A DNA stretch of 64,000 nucleotides from Massospora cicadina (taxonomy: Eukaryota; Entomophthoromycota; Entomophthoromycetes; Entomophthorales; Entomophthoraceae), in NCBI GenBank assembly GCA_022478985.1, contig JAKSZP010000157.1, positions 102,612 through 166,611 of the forward strand, in the 5' to 3' direction. Shown piece after piece: positions 12,004-23,381 of this stretch. Below the pieces are notes generated by a model. That model did not search any database. It had not been told where the DNA came from and worked only from the letters and a program-made list of their open reading frames with translations. The translations under genes and the position numbers were made by a program. The first letter of the stretch is position 1. Every line of letters begins with the position of its first letter.

Positions 12004-13457
12004 ATTAAGTTTTCAGGATAAAATAGCACTATAAAGTTATCCACAATATGCCTTATAAAAACAACCTTCAGAAGCTATAGAATTAACTGAAGACAGTGAA
12101 TAAAAATACTATGAATCTAGCATCAAAATCTCATCGGAGTACCTTGGAAGAAAAATTATAAAAAGCCAAAGAAGGATTGGACAGGATGAGAAGATCAATA
12201 ATTATCTATACATAAAAGTCAACTCCTTAAAGAGAAGAAGGCTGAAGTAATCAATAAACAAATTTTTCCTGTAAGGATGCGTGGGAAGCAGACAAACAAC
12301 TATTTCATTGCTAGAACAATGTAACGCAAATTATAAATGGTTACAAGACCTTGAAAACATAAGTGAAACTACACTCAGATGGAGGATGTATTTGCAATGT
12401 TGATATGAGTAAATTTCTTTTGATAAATTTATAGCCTCCCTAGAAGTATGCTTGGGGCTTATGCAACAATCTTGGAGATGAAACCCATGATGTACCAGTA
12501 GTTGATAGGGTTATTGGTCAAACACATCCTGTCACAATAAGGACTGAAAAATTTGGGATAATTCAAAACTACCTGTTTTTCACCAGAATAACACCTGGCC
12601 TTCTTCCACTTTCTAAAATGTTGACTTTGGATATACTGATTGTCAGAAAGTGGTTCAGTCATATTTTTATAGGCACCATATGTAAAAAGTCTAATGTTTC
12701 CCTATCTAGTGGGGTTATTTATATGTATGAAAATGCCAAGGAGGCAAAATATGAATGAGTGTGGTAGCCTTTAACAGATGTCTAGTTGCAAACAGAAGTT
12801 CGTGGGTACATAGTTTTGAAGGATGAGACATTGGCCGCTTTTGCAACCATTAATATCAGAAAGCTCAAATCCTAACTTAAGCAAATGCTATGTCAGACTT
12901 TGATTCTTTTTTGCCATGCAGATGTCATTATAGCCCTACAGAGATCTGCATCAAGTCATTGTTTTAGCGCTTGTAGCCAAAACTTCCAATTTGCAAATGG
13001 TGGTGTATCTCAAGATGTTAAGTTCAGCATTTGAAGCAGCTGAGTGAAACATGAAAACCAATCCCATAAGATAATCAGATTATTAGGAAGTTTAACATGT
13101 TAAAGAAGATTATAGAGCCAAGTAGCAATGAAACCCCCTCCCCAAAAAGGGCTAATTTGGACATGTAAAGCCCAGATCCGCTGTCATAGATGTGGTGTAG
13201 CTGGACATGTCGCCGCACAATGTTGGGTCAAGAAACCCAAAGAGCAATTAAATTTGGTCCAGAATATATGGAAAATTTGTTTAGAATTTTTGAAAAGAGT
13301 TGGCATTTTAAATGTGGAATTATCTAGTACTGCAATTAATTCTTCTCTCACTGATATCCTTAAAGATGATTTGGATAACTCAGATTTATTTTTCAATGAA
13401 GATACACCTGATCTGCTATATCAAATTGTAAATTCTGGATGCAAATTCACTTACTAG
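12004..13457 (+). pseudogene. Element A gag remnant with CCHC knuckle
   Basis: Decayed gag region. Only 13128-13457 is open (109 codons). It contains the zinc knuckle CHRCGVAGHVAAQC (C-x2-C-x4-H-x4-C), encoded at 13182-13223, the nucleocapsid motif that binds genomic RNA. The knuckle of element B (29124-29165) is closely similar (CHQCGNPGHFTVQC), which makes A and B sister families. Upstream gag is riddled with stops. Confidence 0.8.
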
Positions 13458-13719
13458 AGCAAAGACGATGTTTATCAACCCAGAGATTATGATAGAGGTC
13501 GCTTATCCTTGTGCTCATAATCTAATGTAAAAAGCCAAGAACTTCAAATTACGCTGAACAATTGCTTAAAATAATTGCTTATTGATGTGAAAAAAACTAT
13601 CCTTACTAGTGTGATCAATGAGATCTTTAATTCCGTTCGCTCAATTACTTTCATATTTTAGACTCAATTTCAGATGTCAAAATTCAATTAGCAATTACTT
13701 TATTACAATAATCTGAGTG

Positions 13720-14085
13720 CTTATATGCAGATACTTATTACTGAAGGAGAAAAAGTAAAAGAAATAATTGATAGTGGTGCACCTATCAATATCATTTTGA
13801 CCAATTGGTATTAAAAGTAAGAAATCTTTGGATTTAAAAAAAGTAAAGATTATATTGGGCATCTGAGCCAAATACTAAAATATCCATTGGGGCATATAGT
13901 ACATTGCCCCTTCAAGTCAGATTGCTAGTTATCAGCGATGCCATAATGTTGTAAAATTAGAATTACGACTGTCTCATCATGACTAATTCCTGAGAAAATA
14001 TGGTGGCAAATGAGATAAAGAAAACCTCAACTATTTTGGGGAAAACGCTGCCTTAGTATGTCACCAATAAGGGGAAACACATGAA
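13720..14085 (+). pseudogene. Element A retropepsin-like protease
   Basis: The frame reads IIDSGAPINI with the catalytic D-S-G-A triad intact at 13770-13781. It is followed by a degraded flap region and a LVISDAI segment typical of this family's proteases. The enzyme would cut the Gag-Pol polyprotein. Stops follow and H2 interrupts the sequence from 14103. Confidence 0.75.
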
Positions 14086-14102
14086 TGAAGAAGAATATTT
14101 TG
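14086..14102. repeat. H2 target-site duplication, left copy
   Basis: The 17 bases tgaagaagaatattttg recur exactly at 16022-16038. Confidence 0.93.
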
Positions 14103-16021
14103 GAACTCTCTTTCCTCTTGGCGTAGCTTTCTGAGCAAATTATACAGAAAACAAAGAAAGTAAATTCAATCGCTTGCCTTAGTTTTGCTCTGATGTCCTC
14201 AGATTCTCCGCCAGCTCCCCCAGTGTGGGGCAGCAGCAAAACTCCCCCCTCCATTTTCTGTCTGACAGGGAAACGTGCTTGGACTGGATCTCCCAGTCAT
14301 AACAAACCCCTGGGACAATTCGTTCCTCCCAAGGTTTTTAACGGTCACTTCACTCATACCCAAGTGGTATCTTGTTGGCCCCTGGTGCTCCCCCAAAGCA
14401 ACATGCGTTTTGGTTTTAGGGTCAACTATGGGAAACTTTTTCCTTACCATGGCCAAGCCATTATTGAAATGGCTCAGGCGGTGATGACTCCTTCTGGCTT
14501 TATAAATTTCTGCCCCTATAAGGGGTATTTCAATCTCAGCTTCACCTGTGAAGCTGATGCTACCACTGCGGCAATTGTGCCCCTTGTATTCCAGGGTACC
14601 CTCTCCTCACAATTTGGACCTGGCTCCCAGAGGATACCACTTTAGTGGTCCAGTTTACTGGTTTTCCCATCCTCCTCCCCCTGAGCTGCTCCACCAGGAG
14701 CTGATAGACAGTTTGGCAGCCTATAGCTCCAACCCCATCTTATAATTTGTGGTCCCAAATGGGGCCACACGCCTCGCTGGGCCTCAGGCATATGCCACAA
14801 TCAGACCTGAATTTTTAAAATTGCCTTGTAGATTCCCCCTCGCGTCATCATTCCTTATGACCCTGACCATCTGTTCTGGGCCCGCGTCAAGGGCGGATGG
14901 ACGATCTGTCCACCATGTTTTGGGTTGGACCACTCAAAATGCAAGTGCCCTCCTTAGCTGCTTCTGATGGCTCAGACCTTTTTGTCAGCTGGCTTCCATC
15001 CACCGCCCACCCCGCGCCAGCTCTGGTATGGGGTACAATCCTGCCCTCCCCTCCCCCAAAGCCTGTTGCTGCAGCTGCACCTGCAGCCACCAATAAGCCT
15101 CTTCCTCGCCCCAGTGCCACACACAATCCCTCCAATCAAGCACCAGATCGGACCCCAGTCTGACCCCATGCTTCCTCCAACAAATTAACCAAACCTCATT
15201 CATATACTAATCCCCCAATTCAATACAACCAGAACCCATAGGAGTTATTAGAAATTGACAAATCAGGTAATCTCATTTAAGGACCATCTCTGCAAATTGA
15301 GAGGTTTGTTAATGCATAATGGGACGCCAAATTCCCCCTCTTTTATATGCCCCTCAGTCAAATGCCAAAATCATTTTGCAGTGACCACCAGCTTGCAGTC
15401 AAAGCAGCTGCCACGCCATATTGTCATCCCCTTCAAAAATCTGCTACCAAATTAGTGGCGATGCTCATAGGATGTATTCCCCCTTCCGTTATCCCCTCAA
15501 CCCTCACTCCACAAAGTAAGATTACAGTGAAGCAAATGCACAAAAATGTCAATAATGCTACCCAGATTTGGTAACTGTAGCATGGAGCCCTAAAGCTAAG
15601 ATTAGCCGAACTAATATTGCTACATTCATTAAACTTCCTGACGCCCACTTTAAAGCTGTAAAGGGTTTTAGCCAAATATATTAGCGCCATTTTCTTAGTT
15701 GGCAATTTCCATGAGATACCAATCAATAGTGATATCAAACCACATTCCGTGATGCCTTGACGCCCTTGCTCTCCACCTTGACATGTGCCCTACTCAGGGA
15801 TGAGGAGGCTGCTGCTGAAGATGAGCCCCCCAATCCCCCTTTCCCTTCCGCCATAGTTGGATAAGAGGTTTGCCGCTTCCCACCTGGTTGGCTGTTTTCG
15901 TTTGGTGTATATCATTCAATCTGTTCATTTTGGGAATTTTGTTTGAATCGTTTAATTACGTTAGTTTTTATTTTTTAGTTTTTGTAATGTCCATCCCCTG
16001 GTTGGCTTACCTCAAATAAAT
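14103..16021 (+). mobile_element. ORF1-only retroposon H2 (half-LINE)
   Basis: A 1.92-kb retroposon with an exact 17-bp target duplication, so both ends are defined. It encodes a single LINE ORF1-like protein and no endonuclease or RT. Its 3' end, atgtccatcccctgg then ttggcttacctcaaataaa, parallels LINE-1's end on its coding strand (gtgtccgtcccatggt then ggccttcc and aataaa). Sharing a 3' tail lets a non-autonomous element use a partner LINE's RT. H3 has almost the same length (1927 bp). It sits between the protease and RT of element A. Confidence 0.92.
14193..15900 (+). pseudogene. H2 ORF1-like protein
   Basis: The start MSSDSPPAPPVWG matches H3's MSLDSPPAAPAWG. Open to 14645, then shifted. 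In order: an FGFRVNYGKLFPYH segment, KGYFNLSF, a PPELLHQELIDSL-like segment, and a knuckle CPPCFGLDHSKCKC (C-x2-C-x4-H-x4-C) in the frame near 14910-14955. A Pro/Ala-rich linker follows, and then a C-terminal region of some 300 codons with no recognised fold. The first half aligns in order with LINE-1 ORF1. Full length would be about 575 codons. It is likely an RNA-binding protein, an inference from homology. Confidence 0.8.
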
Positions 16022-16038
16022 TGAAGAAGAATATTTTG
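16022..16038. repeat. H2 target-site duplication, right copy
   Basis: Exact second copy of the 17-bp duplication at 14086-14102, directly after the AATAAA-like tail of H2. Confidence 0.93.
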
Positions 16039-17480
16039 TGAGTCTAACTTACTATTACGGCTTAATTACAAATTAAATTAAAGTTAGGTGGGAGGAAATT
16101 TAAGAGATGTGATGCATACTCTCAAGAATTGTGGTTTCCACTGAGGGCAAAAACTTCAACTATCATTCCATTGGGAACAAATTTAGTGGTTACATGGGGG
16201 TAACTCTATAAAAGTCATGCAGCTATTGTATGTGGTGATTTTCAACCCATGGAAGAAGTCAAGGTTGAAGCCTTGGGTAGCTCTGGGGATAATAATTCCA
16301 AACCTTGAAAAAAATTCAAGGTTTGCTGGCCAATATGAGTGATTATCTGATAAAGGTGGCTAATAACAAGTTATCACGCTTTATATTATATCAATGTCAC
16401 TAAAATCAGAATTTTTATAATTTTGGGACGTTATCTGAGTGTGGATTGATGGAGACGTTGATAAAGATATCTGTGTACTGGTGGATTGAGATCAACTTGC
16501 TGGATCATCAGAACAGCATCAGGATTAAGCACTCCGATTAAAATAAAATGCTATGTGATATCTGCTCAGGACATACACAACTTAGGATGCGCTAAAAATT
16601 TTATCTAAAATGTAAAATTAGGGAATATCTGCCAAGATATATGCTACTGGTCTGACAATATTAAACTGCTGAGGCAGTAGTTACTAAGTAATTCATTACA
16701 TTGGTTTAGCTTGGCTCTCATGCCATCCTTGAGCCCTGGGCCAACCAATCTTATTAGTAAAAAAGGATGTATTAAAATCAAGTGGTGAATATTATTGCAA
16801 TCAAACAAAGTCGCTATGAAGGATTTATATTTCCTTCCGCAGATAGACATTGCACTCAATTATATAGGAGATTCCATATTCTTTAAAGCCATAGATCTGA
16901 TCTTAAGGTATTGGCAGATGAACTTGCCAAAAGATAGTTAGGATAAGTGTGCAAAAATTACCGCACAAGTTTTATGCCAGCCAAAGAAAAATGTCACAAT
17001 GATTATTAATACGCCAGCTACCTTTCAAAGAGAAATAAATTCATACTAAGTCTTTGAAGTTGTCCTGCGTTTTAGTATATCTGGATAATATCAACGTCTT
17101 TAGCAAGATATTTAAAAATCACCTTTAACATCTGGAGGAATTGTTAAAGCGCCTGGTGACAGCAAACTTTGAAAATTAAGCTAATAAAGTATTTATCAAA
17201 AAAGAGTTTGAATATTTGAGAGTTTGTGATTAGTTTTGATGGATTACAACCTCAACTTCAGCTATACTGACTATCAAACTCATGTCAGCCTCAGATAGTG
17301 TTTAAGGTATTAAAGTATTCCTCAAGATCGTTGGCTACTATTGTATAACATTAAAGACTTTTCTAGAACAGACAAACCATTATTCTATCTATTGAAGGAT
17401 CCAAAAATTGTATAAAATGAAGAGGCCCAAGATTTATCCAATGAATTAATTTAATACCTTATAACCAGTCCCTTTTTGTA
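16039..17480 (+). pseudogene. Element A reverse transcriptase
   Basis: Stop-ridden RT. Recognisable pieces are FFKAIDLILRYWQMNLPKDS, with the first catalytic Asp, then DKCAKITAQ near 16884-16970. FLVYLDNINVFS carries the active site, where Y-L-D-N (17078-17089) replaces the usual YxDD. The order and spacing are those of gypsy RT. The final Asp to Asn change would disable polymerisation unless it is tolerated; elements B and D show the same change. Confidence 0.82.
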
Positions 17481-17489
17481 GTATCCATA

Positions 17490-17900
17490 TTTTTAATTAG
17501 GCTATTATAATTCAGTCAAATGCCTCAATAACTGTTATTGGTGCCGTTTTAATCCAAGTTGATGATGTTAGGGATGAGCATCCAGTGGTTTATGTGAGCT
17601 GGACATTAGTGCATGCTGAAGAGTATTACACAAGATGGAGTGTATATGCCTTATGGTGACATATGACTTTATACAATTTTTAATTGTATACACATGGGAC
17701 ATACTTGAAGGTTGTGACCAACCACTCTTCCTACGCTGATTGCATAATATAAAGAAACAGAGGGGCGCTGTCTAAATGAGCTTTGAAGTTACAAGTCTAT
17801 GATTTCAAAGTGTTCACATGGTGGGAGCAGCCATCAGAATGTTGATGGATTATCAAGGTTACCTGCTGTTCAAGACAATTATCAGTAAGCGGATAAAATA
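17490..17900 (+). pseudogene. Element A RNase H
   Basis: Fragments such as GAVLIQVDD, HPVVYVS and AEEYYTRWSVYAL match gypsy RNase H, which follows RT and removes the RNA template. A stretch near 17780-17870 corresponds to the end of the domain. Several stops are present. Confidence 0.75.
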
Positions 17901-17999
17901 TTCCAACAAATGATCAAAATAAATGAGATAAACCCCAAGAGATTCAAAATGGACTAAAAAAGAAATATGAACACAGAAATGAAGAATAGACAACTCTAT

Positions 18000-18555
18000 A
18001 ATTTTAATTAATGGAAAGAAAAATATATTTTATAAACCATCAGAAATTTTTACAATAATTTAAGATGCGCACAAGTTTGTAGGACATGGTGGCCTGAGAA
18101 AAAAGCTTGATTACCTTTGCCATTATTACTGAATCAAAAACTATGGTGAGGCAGACTATATATCCTGATGTGTGGAATGTCAATTCCACATGCCTCACAA
18201 GAATGTGTCGTGGTATCAGCTAGTGCAACTAGGTTTGCATAGCTCATGGTGTCAATCAATATGTTGGGACCATTGAGCGTTAGTACTGAGGGATTGAAGC
18301 ACATAATTGTTGCAATTGACCATTTGATAAAATGGGTTAAAGTCAAAGCTAAGGGTTAAGTAGATGCAATAAGCACTGCGATATTCATCCTGGACCAAGT
18401 AGCACACTAGCACAGAAGTCCTCGGTGTTACCCAGTGACAATGGAACCAATTTCAGCTCCTGTGTGATACCATGATTAAACAAACTAATGGTGATCAGGG
18501 GAGTGGTATTTGTTCCATAGTGATCTGAAATGAATGGAAAAGTAGAAAGAGTCAA
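18000..18555 (+). pseudogene. Element A integrase, N-terminal and core part
   Basis: Shows the HHCC zinc-binding region (HKFVGHGGLRKKL then CVECQ) at about 18067-18190 and a core segment reading STEGLKHIIVAIDHLIKWV near 18280-18340. The domain is cut at about 18555 by insertion of element C and resumes at 36261. Stops are frequent. Confidence 0.78.
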
Positions 18556-19426
18556 TGTTGACTCATGGCTTTGTGCTCTCTTGGCAAAAATCCACGGGTA
18601 AATGATTATCTACTCGGAGGTGCCAGGCAGGACAACTTAAATTTGGGACTTAACCTTCTCTAGAGGTACAGAGGTTCCTAACAGTTCTCAGAGGTCTGGC
18701 GATATTTCTGTCCTAGAGATTTGGACTTTCAACTAAAAATAGATATTTGATTGTAAAATGTACCCTATTAAGAAAAGATAAGTACTAAAATTACTAAAGG
18801 AAAATGAGGAATATGATGATTGATAAGCGAATACCAAGGGTAATGGTAAAAGAATATTCAGGGTTGCAGGAGGATATGGTACAATTTAGGTTCAGAGTTG
18901 AAGTAGATCAGTATTACTTTTTGAAGGCTGGACTAAGATCAAATAATAGTAACATAGTTAAGTGGTTTCCATTATATGTTATTAGGAAGCCAATAGGTGA
19001 TAAGACATATTATTTGGCATAAGGTGGTTAATGGGCGAGTAGAGGAGCTAAAATATTGAATAAATTATTTGGCATAATATCAGGATGAATAGTAACTCAG
19101 ATCAGGCATTCTTCCCTAAATCATTAGCGGTGGAGCACAAGTGGGGCGATTTATCTAGAGTTTGTTGGGTCATAATGTTGGCGTTATTATTAAAAATTTA
19201 TATAGTGCCTAAAGATATAAGAAAAATGAGTTTCTGGGCATTAGGCTTAATAAAACATTGGTAGATAAGTTATAACGAATAATATTAGGCTTTAACTCAA
19301 TCATATAAAAACTAGTAGTCATAAGTGATGTCAATAGTAAAAATAGTAAAGTCAACATCTATTAGAGTAAATAGTATATCATAACACTAAAGTTGAGTCT
19401 TCACTTAAATTAAGGCAAAGTCCAAC
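18556..19426 (-). repeat. Element C 3' LTR
   Basis: It aligns over its whole length with 35390-36260; shared blocks include ctttRtgctctctt, aaccttctctataR, gtggtttccattat and gtaaagtcaacat. On the plus strand it reads from a TGTTGAC or TCATGG start to TCCAACA at 19426. On the minus strand a purine-rich tract (aggctaggagatggta) precedes it, as expected before a 3' LTR. Confidence 0.78.
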
Positions 19427-21382
19427 ATACCATCTCCTAGCCTTGATTATGGTAACAATGATTTCTACAAGGTTGGTCAATCTTGTTAAGGTCTAAAGCT
19501 ACTAGAGTTGGGCTAGATATGATGATCCAAGTTAGTCAGGTTAGGTGTCGGCCTGGAAAAAGGATTTGGGGTTCAGTCTCATAATCTATAGGCAGTTAGG
19601 TGGGACAGATTATCCAATATTTTCATCCAAAGGAAACTTGATCTTAAAGAGGCAGGGATTCCAAAGTTTAGTTAGGTCACTCAGCTTAAGAATGACAACC
19701 TTAGTTCCAGCATCAGGATGGAATATCTGAGTGTGAGGATAAAAGGTAGTCAATTTAGTTTTAGTTTCAAAATAGCTTTTGGCATTGAGAGTCTCAAAGT
19801 GGTATAAGTTCTTATCAAGATAGTCAGTAGCACCAGCTTGAGTTGAGGTAGACAGATGGCAGAGGAGCGTAGGCTTATTCAGACATTTCTGGCAGACAGG
19901 AGCAATGATGAAGTAGAGAGGGGCAAAAGTGAAACTGATATAAGAGCTGCATAAAACAGCTGTATGGATATCTTCAACCAAACCTGTAATTGAAACCAAT
20001 TGTGGCTCCAGGGATAAAGGAAGTAACCTTACGCAAAGCTTAACCTTGTCATTCTCCTTTAGAACCTCAAGGGTGAGTTTGTGAGCAATTGGAAAAGGCA
20101 ACCTTTAGCTGGGTGGTTCATCTTGACAACTGTGCTAATTTAGTAGATAGAGGTTTGTGATGACTATGGGTAGATAATTTATCTTGGGAGGCTCAAGTTA
20201 AAAGTTTGACATAATGGTAAGGACTGGAGATCTGGCGCAGCTTTAATTGAAATTAGAAAGGCAATCAGGTGGAAACTTGATAAATATGCTATGTTCATAT
20301 TGAGAAAAATTTGAATCCTTTCTACTGGTAGTTAGACCTAAAAAATTAATTAAAATAGAAATTTTAAATTTTTAATAGAGTTAAAAGGGTACAAATAGGT
20401 TTTGAATGCTTTAATTTGTTGTCAGAGCAGCGAGTAGCTTTGACGCTAAGATATGATGAGGGCTCTGATTTATTCAAGTTAATACTTTTACCTGTACAAT
20501 AACAAGAAGCGTCCTCACCAGGAAAAGGAGAGAGCATCAAGGGACTTGTTTTGGCTGTTCTGATTTCATCTGTGTAAAGAAGTGAGAAGTGTTAGTGTGG
20601 AAAGACATAAGGGATCTAAGGAAATTAGTTTAGCTGTTTCAATTCTGTCATGAGAACAGCAAGTAACATTAGAACAGGTAAGCAGGGTGACTGCGGAGGC
20701 ATCTTGTTCAGCATGACAAATTTAATCAGGAGGAGTCTTCAGTTTGGGCACAGAATTTAGCTCAACTTCTCCAATAGCAGTCTTTTGAGATTTTGCTCAT
20801 TTCAAACTTGGAGAGCCCTTGCGCTTATCCTCAGGCTCCTTTAATTCTGCTTGTTCATTTCTCAGGTCATTTGCTTCAGTCACAGAGTTACTTGGCTCAG
20901 CTAGAAAATGAATTTGGAAAGTTTACAATAACCATAACAGAGGAGAACAATTTTAGCGCTAAAACATTTGGTTTAGATGGCTGTTTGAGTAGCTGTGAGC
21001 CTTGGCATCAGGAAACAAAGTGGAGAGACAATCAAATGTTTTGTCTGTTCCGTTTAGCTCATTGAGAGGATTCAGTTCATCCACAAAATTAAACTTGAGA
21101 TTTACTTGGACTGTGGTGTTGGTAACATCTGATTAGTCATCTGTAGCAAGTACAGATTCTTTTCAGAGATCTTCAAGGGAAATGGAGAGGGCGTCAAAAT
21201 TTTTTTTTTGGTTTAGCTGAGATAAAACCTTTTTTTAAAACTTTCCCAGGGTTTTCTGAGATAGGTGAGAAGATTTGGCGGCGCTCTCTCAGGAGTTGCT
21301 CCAGCATTAGAGTAAAAAGATCATAATTCATACATCAAAAAACATATATATTCCTTCCTATGCCGCTATGTAATTTTCAAAT
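19427..21382 (-). other. Element C internal region, 3' portion
   Basis: Minus-strand sequence between the insertion point of B and the 3' LTR. Besides the ORF at 19610-20101 it encodes a broken Glu/Lys-rich stretch at about 20750-20940 (for example EQAELKEPEDKRKGSPSLK) that resembles a low-complexity gag or linker. No protease, RT or integrase motif is visible. Confidence 0.55.
19610..20101 (-). CDS. Unrecognised ORF of element C
   Basis: An open frame of 163 codons starting with ATG at 20101, unusually long for this decayed region. It begins MPFPIAHKLTLEVLKENDKV. It contains SITGLVEDI and a Cys pair CQKC followed eight residues later by another Cys, then a Tyr/Phe-rich stretch. No family is recognised. 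A faint likeness to an OB-fold with a zinc ribbon (as in RPA large subunits) is too weak to rely on. It is the last gene before the 3' LTR and may continue from upstream frames with stops. It could be a gag or accessory protein of the element. Confidence 0.45.
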   Translation of the reverse strand: MPFPIAHKLTLEVLKENDKVKLCVRLLPLSLEPQLVSITGLVEDIHTAVLCSSYISFTFAPLYFIIAPVCQKCLNKPTLLCHLSTSTQAGATDYLDKNLYHFETLNAKSYFETKTKLTTFYPHTQIFHPDAGTKVVILKLSDLTKLWNPCLFKIKFPLDENIG

Positions 21383-22532
21383 TGTTAAGATAAAATATGC
21401 CCACATTACCCAACCTGTTTTGATTATAATAAATCTGCTTATCCGCTAGGGGCAAGGCCCTCTAGTGGATGTTGGTGTTATCATTGCATATGATAACTAG
21501 TGTTTGGAAAAATATTTCTAGAGTATATTTCTTAATCTGCAAAATTTTGATCAGAAATATTGCTAATGCAACGTTGGGATGATTTCTGATAATATACAAG
21601 CTACTAGGCTATAAATTTCTTTGTGAAAATTTTTAACTTTCATGATATGATTAGTTTTTTGCCAATTGACTATATGATTTATGAGTTGCTATGAAATTGA
21701 CGACGCCTCTGATAAGCAACTTGCTAGTTAACCTTTTTATTACACCTGCTGTTTATAGTAAAAGTCCTACTATCTAAGAAGGTTGCAACCTAATAAGGGT
21801 GACACGCTGATTTTGAGCAAAGGTGTTGAGGCACGTACTTTAATTTAACCCTGAAGAGGTTTCATTTATGCTTGGTGGTGGAAATCTGACTAACTGATAA
21901 GGAATAACACCGTTGGGTGTGACTATGGAGGTTAGATATATCAGTGACAGCAGCCGATTTTAATTGAGGTGCCAAAAGAAGAGTTGGGCATCAAATTCCC
22001 CTAAAAATTCCTGAGAATTTTATTAAGTAAAGCAGCTTTTTATCCAGCTCCAGTTAAGAATAACGCAAATACTTTAATAATTAGACTGTCATACATTTAG
22101 TGTATATTTTACTCTTGGGACTATAGTGTAAGGATAGGGAATCCATTGTCTATTCTATTGCTGTCAAAATCTCTGAGGACTTTACAATAAGAGAGATAAT
22201 AAGAACCTCTGAACCTATTAGTATGCTAAGTTCCACCAGAAGGAAGATTTAGAGAGAGAAATTCATTAACATTCCAGAAGACCTTTGGTATTATAAGTAC
22301 AAGCACCAGTTTAGCGTTGGACCTAGTAATCAACTTAACTGTGAGAAATTCAACTAGAATAATAGTCTTCATACTATTAATACCCTATTCATTAATTTCT
22401 ACTAAAAATTTATACAACGCTAATATCAAAAACCTTTTCAGTTAAGTGGAGAGCAATAAAAAGAGAGCCACACATCCAGATGTCTACTTTTGGTACTCAT
22501 TGCTTTGAGTAGCTAGCGCTTTAGAGTTAAAG
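21383..22532 (+). repeat. Element B 5' LTR
   Basis: Aligns end to end with 33902-35044; shared blocks include ccRctagggg, gacgRcRcctctgataagcaa and gtcttcatactattaatacc. It starts TGTTAAGAT and is followed at once by a primer site starting TTTGGTGCTC. Confidence 0.88.
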
Positions 22533-22552
22533 TTTGGTGCTCAGTACAAGGG
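22533..22552 (+). other. Element B primer binding site
   Basis: tttggtgctcagtacaaggg directly follows the LTR. It matches the site of element E except at a few positions and would pair with the 3' end of a tRNA ending GAGCACCA. Confidence 0.75.
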
Positions 22553-22725
22553 TAAATGAGTCTTATAGGAGAAATAATAGAAACTTTTCAACTATGTTTT
22601 ATAAGAATGAACTTGAGAAGCTTTGGACGGAACTAGAAGCTGTTAAAAAATGCGCTAAACTTGGCATCCAGGCTGATTTTATTACTTTGGAGGAACAGGT
22701 GATGAGAGCTGAGGAAGATTTTTGA
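22534..22725 (+). pseudogene. Element B gag, N-terminal fragment
   Basis: An open frame of 63 codons with a helical, charged segment (NELEKLWTELEAVKKCAKLG) like a gag coiled region. It ends in a stop; SINE-1 follows. The frame overlaps the primer site, so the true start is probably one of the internal codons. Confidence 0.55.
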
Positions 22726-22800
22726 GCAAGTTAAAAAAGTAGATAATTATTTTTTGGGAAGATCACCTTCATGAAAATAAAAAAATAAAATAAGATAAAT

Positions 22801-22933
22801 TAAGGCTGGTTAAACTTGAGACAAATGTATCTCACTTATTTTTTAGCCTGTGCTGGTTTTGAATCTGTTTCAATCAAAGCCCACCCCAAAGTGGAGCAGG
22901 AACCACTTTGCTACGCTATCACTCCGCCCTCCT
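22801..22933 (-). mobile_element. tRNA-derived SINE, copy 1
   Basis: On the minus strand: an A box (agcgtagcaaagtggttcc), about 50 bases, a degenerate B box (gattcaaaacc), then accagcacaggct and a shared body (gtgagatacatttgtctcaag then ttaaccagcctt). The same order occurs at 39032-39155 and 63393-63522. It lies between A-rich flanks (ataaaataagataaat and aaaaataaatgat) that may be a worn target duplication. It interrupts the gag of element B. Confidence 0.82.
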
Positions 22934-23370
22934 TAAAAATAAATGATACCATTTTAATCAATGAAATTTTATTACAGAAAATAGAATGGGAAGCGGATAG
23001 AGAACAATTACAGTGGATTTATAAGATATTGTACAAATGTAAAAGCTCTTGAAACCTGAAAATCACAAGTGTGATTGCACCAAAATGGAGGCAAACAAGC
23101 CAACAATAATGTTTGAAAATCTATTAGGAAGGTACAACCACCAAGATTATTTTCCTGGATCATTTGCCGCAATTTTGAAGATGACTCCTGAAGTTACAAT
23201 TATTAACAGTCAGGTTTCTGGGCAAGAATCCCCTGCAGTAAAGCAAAGGAGGAATTCTGGAATATACTGCAATTACCTAAGCTCTACCACTTTTCTTTCT
23301 CATTGCAATAACATATTTTAGAAGATTTGATTCAAGACTGGTAAATTTGATAATCTCTACAAGGAGATAA
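22934..23370 (+). pseudogene. Element B gag, middle fragment
   Basis: Two short open pieces (up to 23052, and 23049-23321) lie between SINE-1 and LINE-2. They contain ordinary gag-like charged sequence without a clear motif. Their place between the gag start and the knuckle at 29124 supports the assignment. Confidence 0.5.
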
Positions 23371-23381
23371 GTGTGCACCCA

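Noticed and set aside
19610..20101. Assigning the element C ORF to an RPA-like OB-fold protein
   Set aside because: Only a short SITGLVEDI and a CQKC motif suggest it; without a profile search this is not supportable.
22816..23052. A plus-strand ORF across SINE copy 1 that looks like a 78-residue protein
   Set aside because: Most of it is the complement of the SINE head and body; similar DNA recurs at 63430-63530, so it is not a gene.
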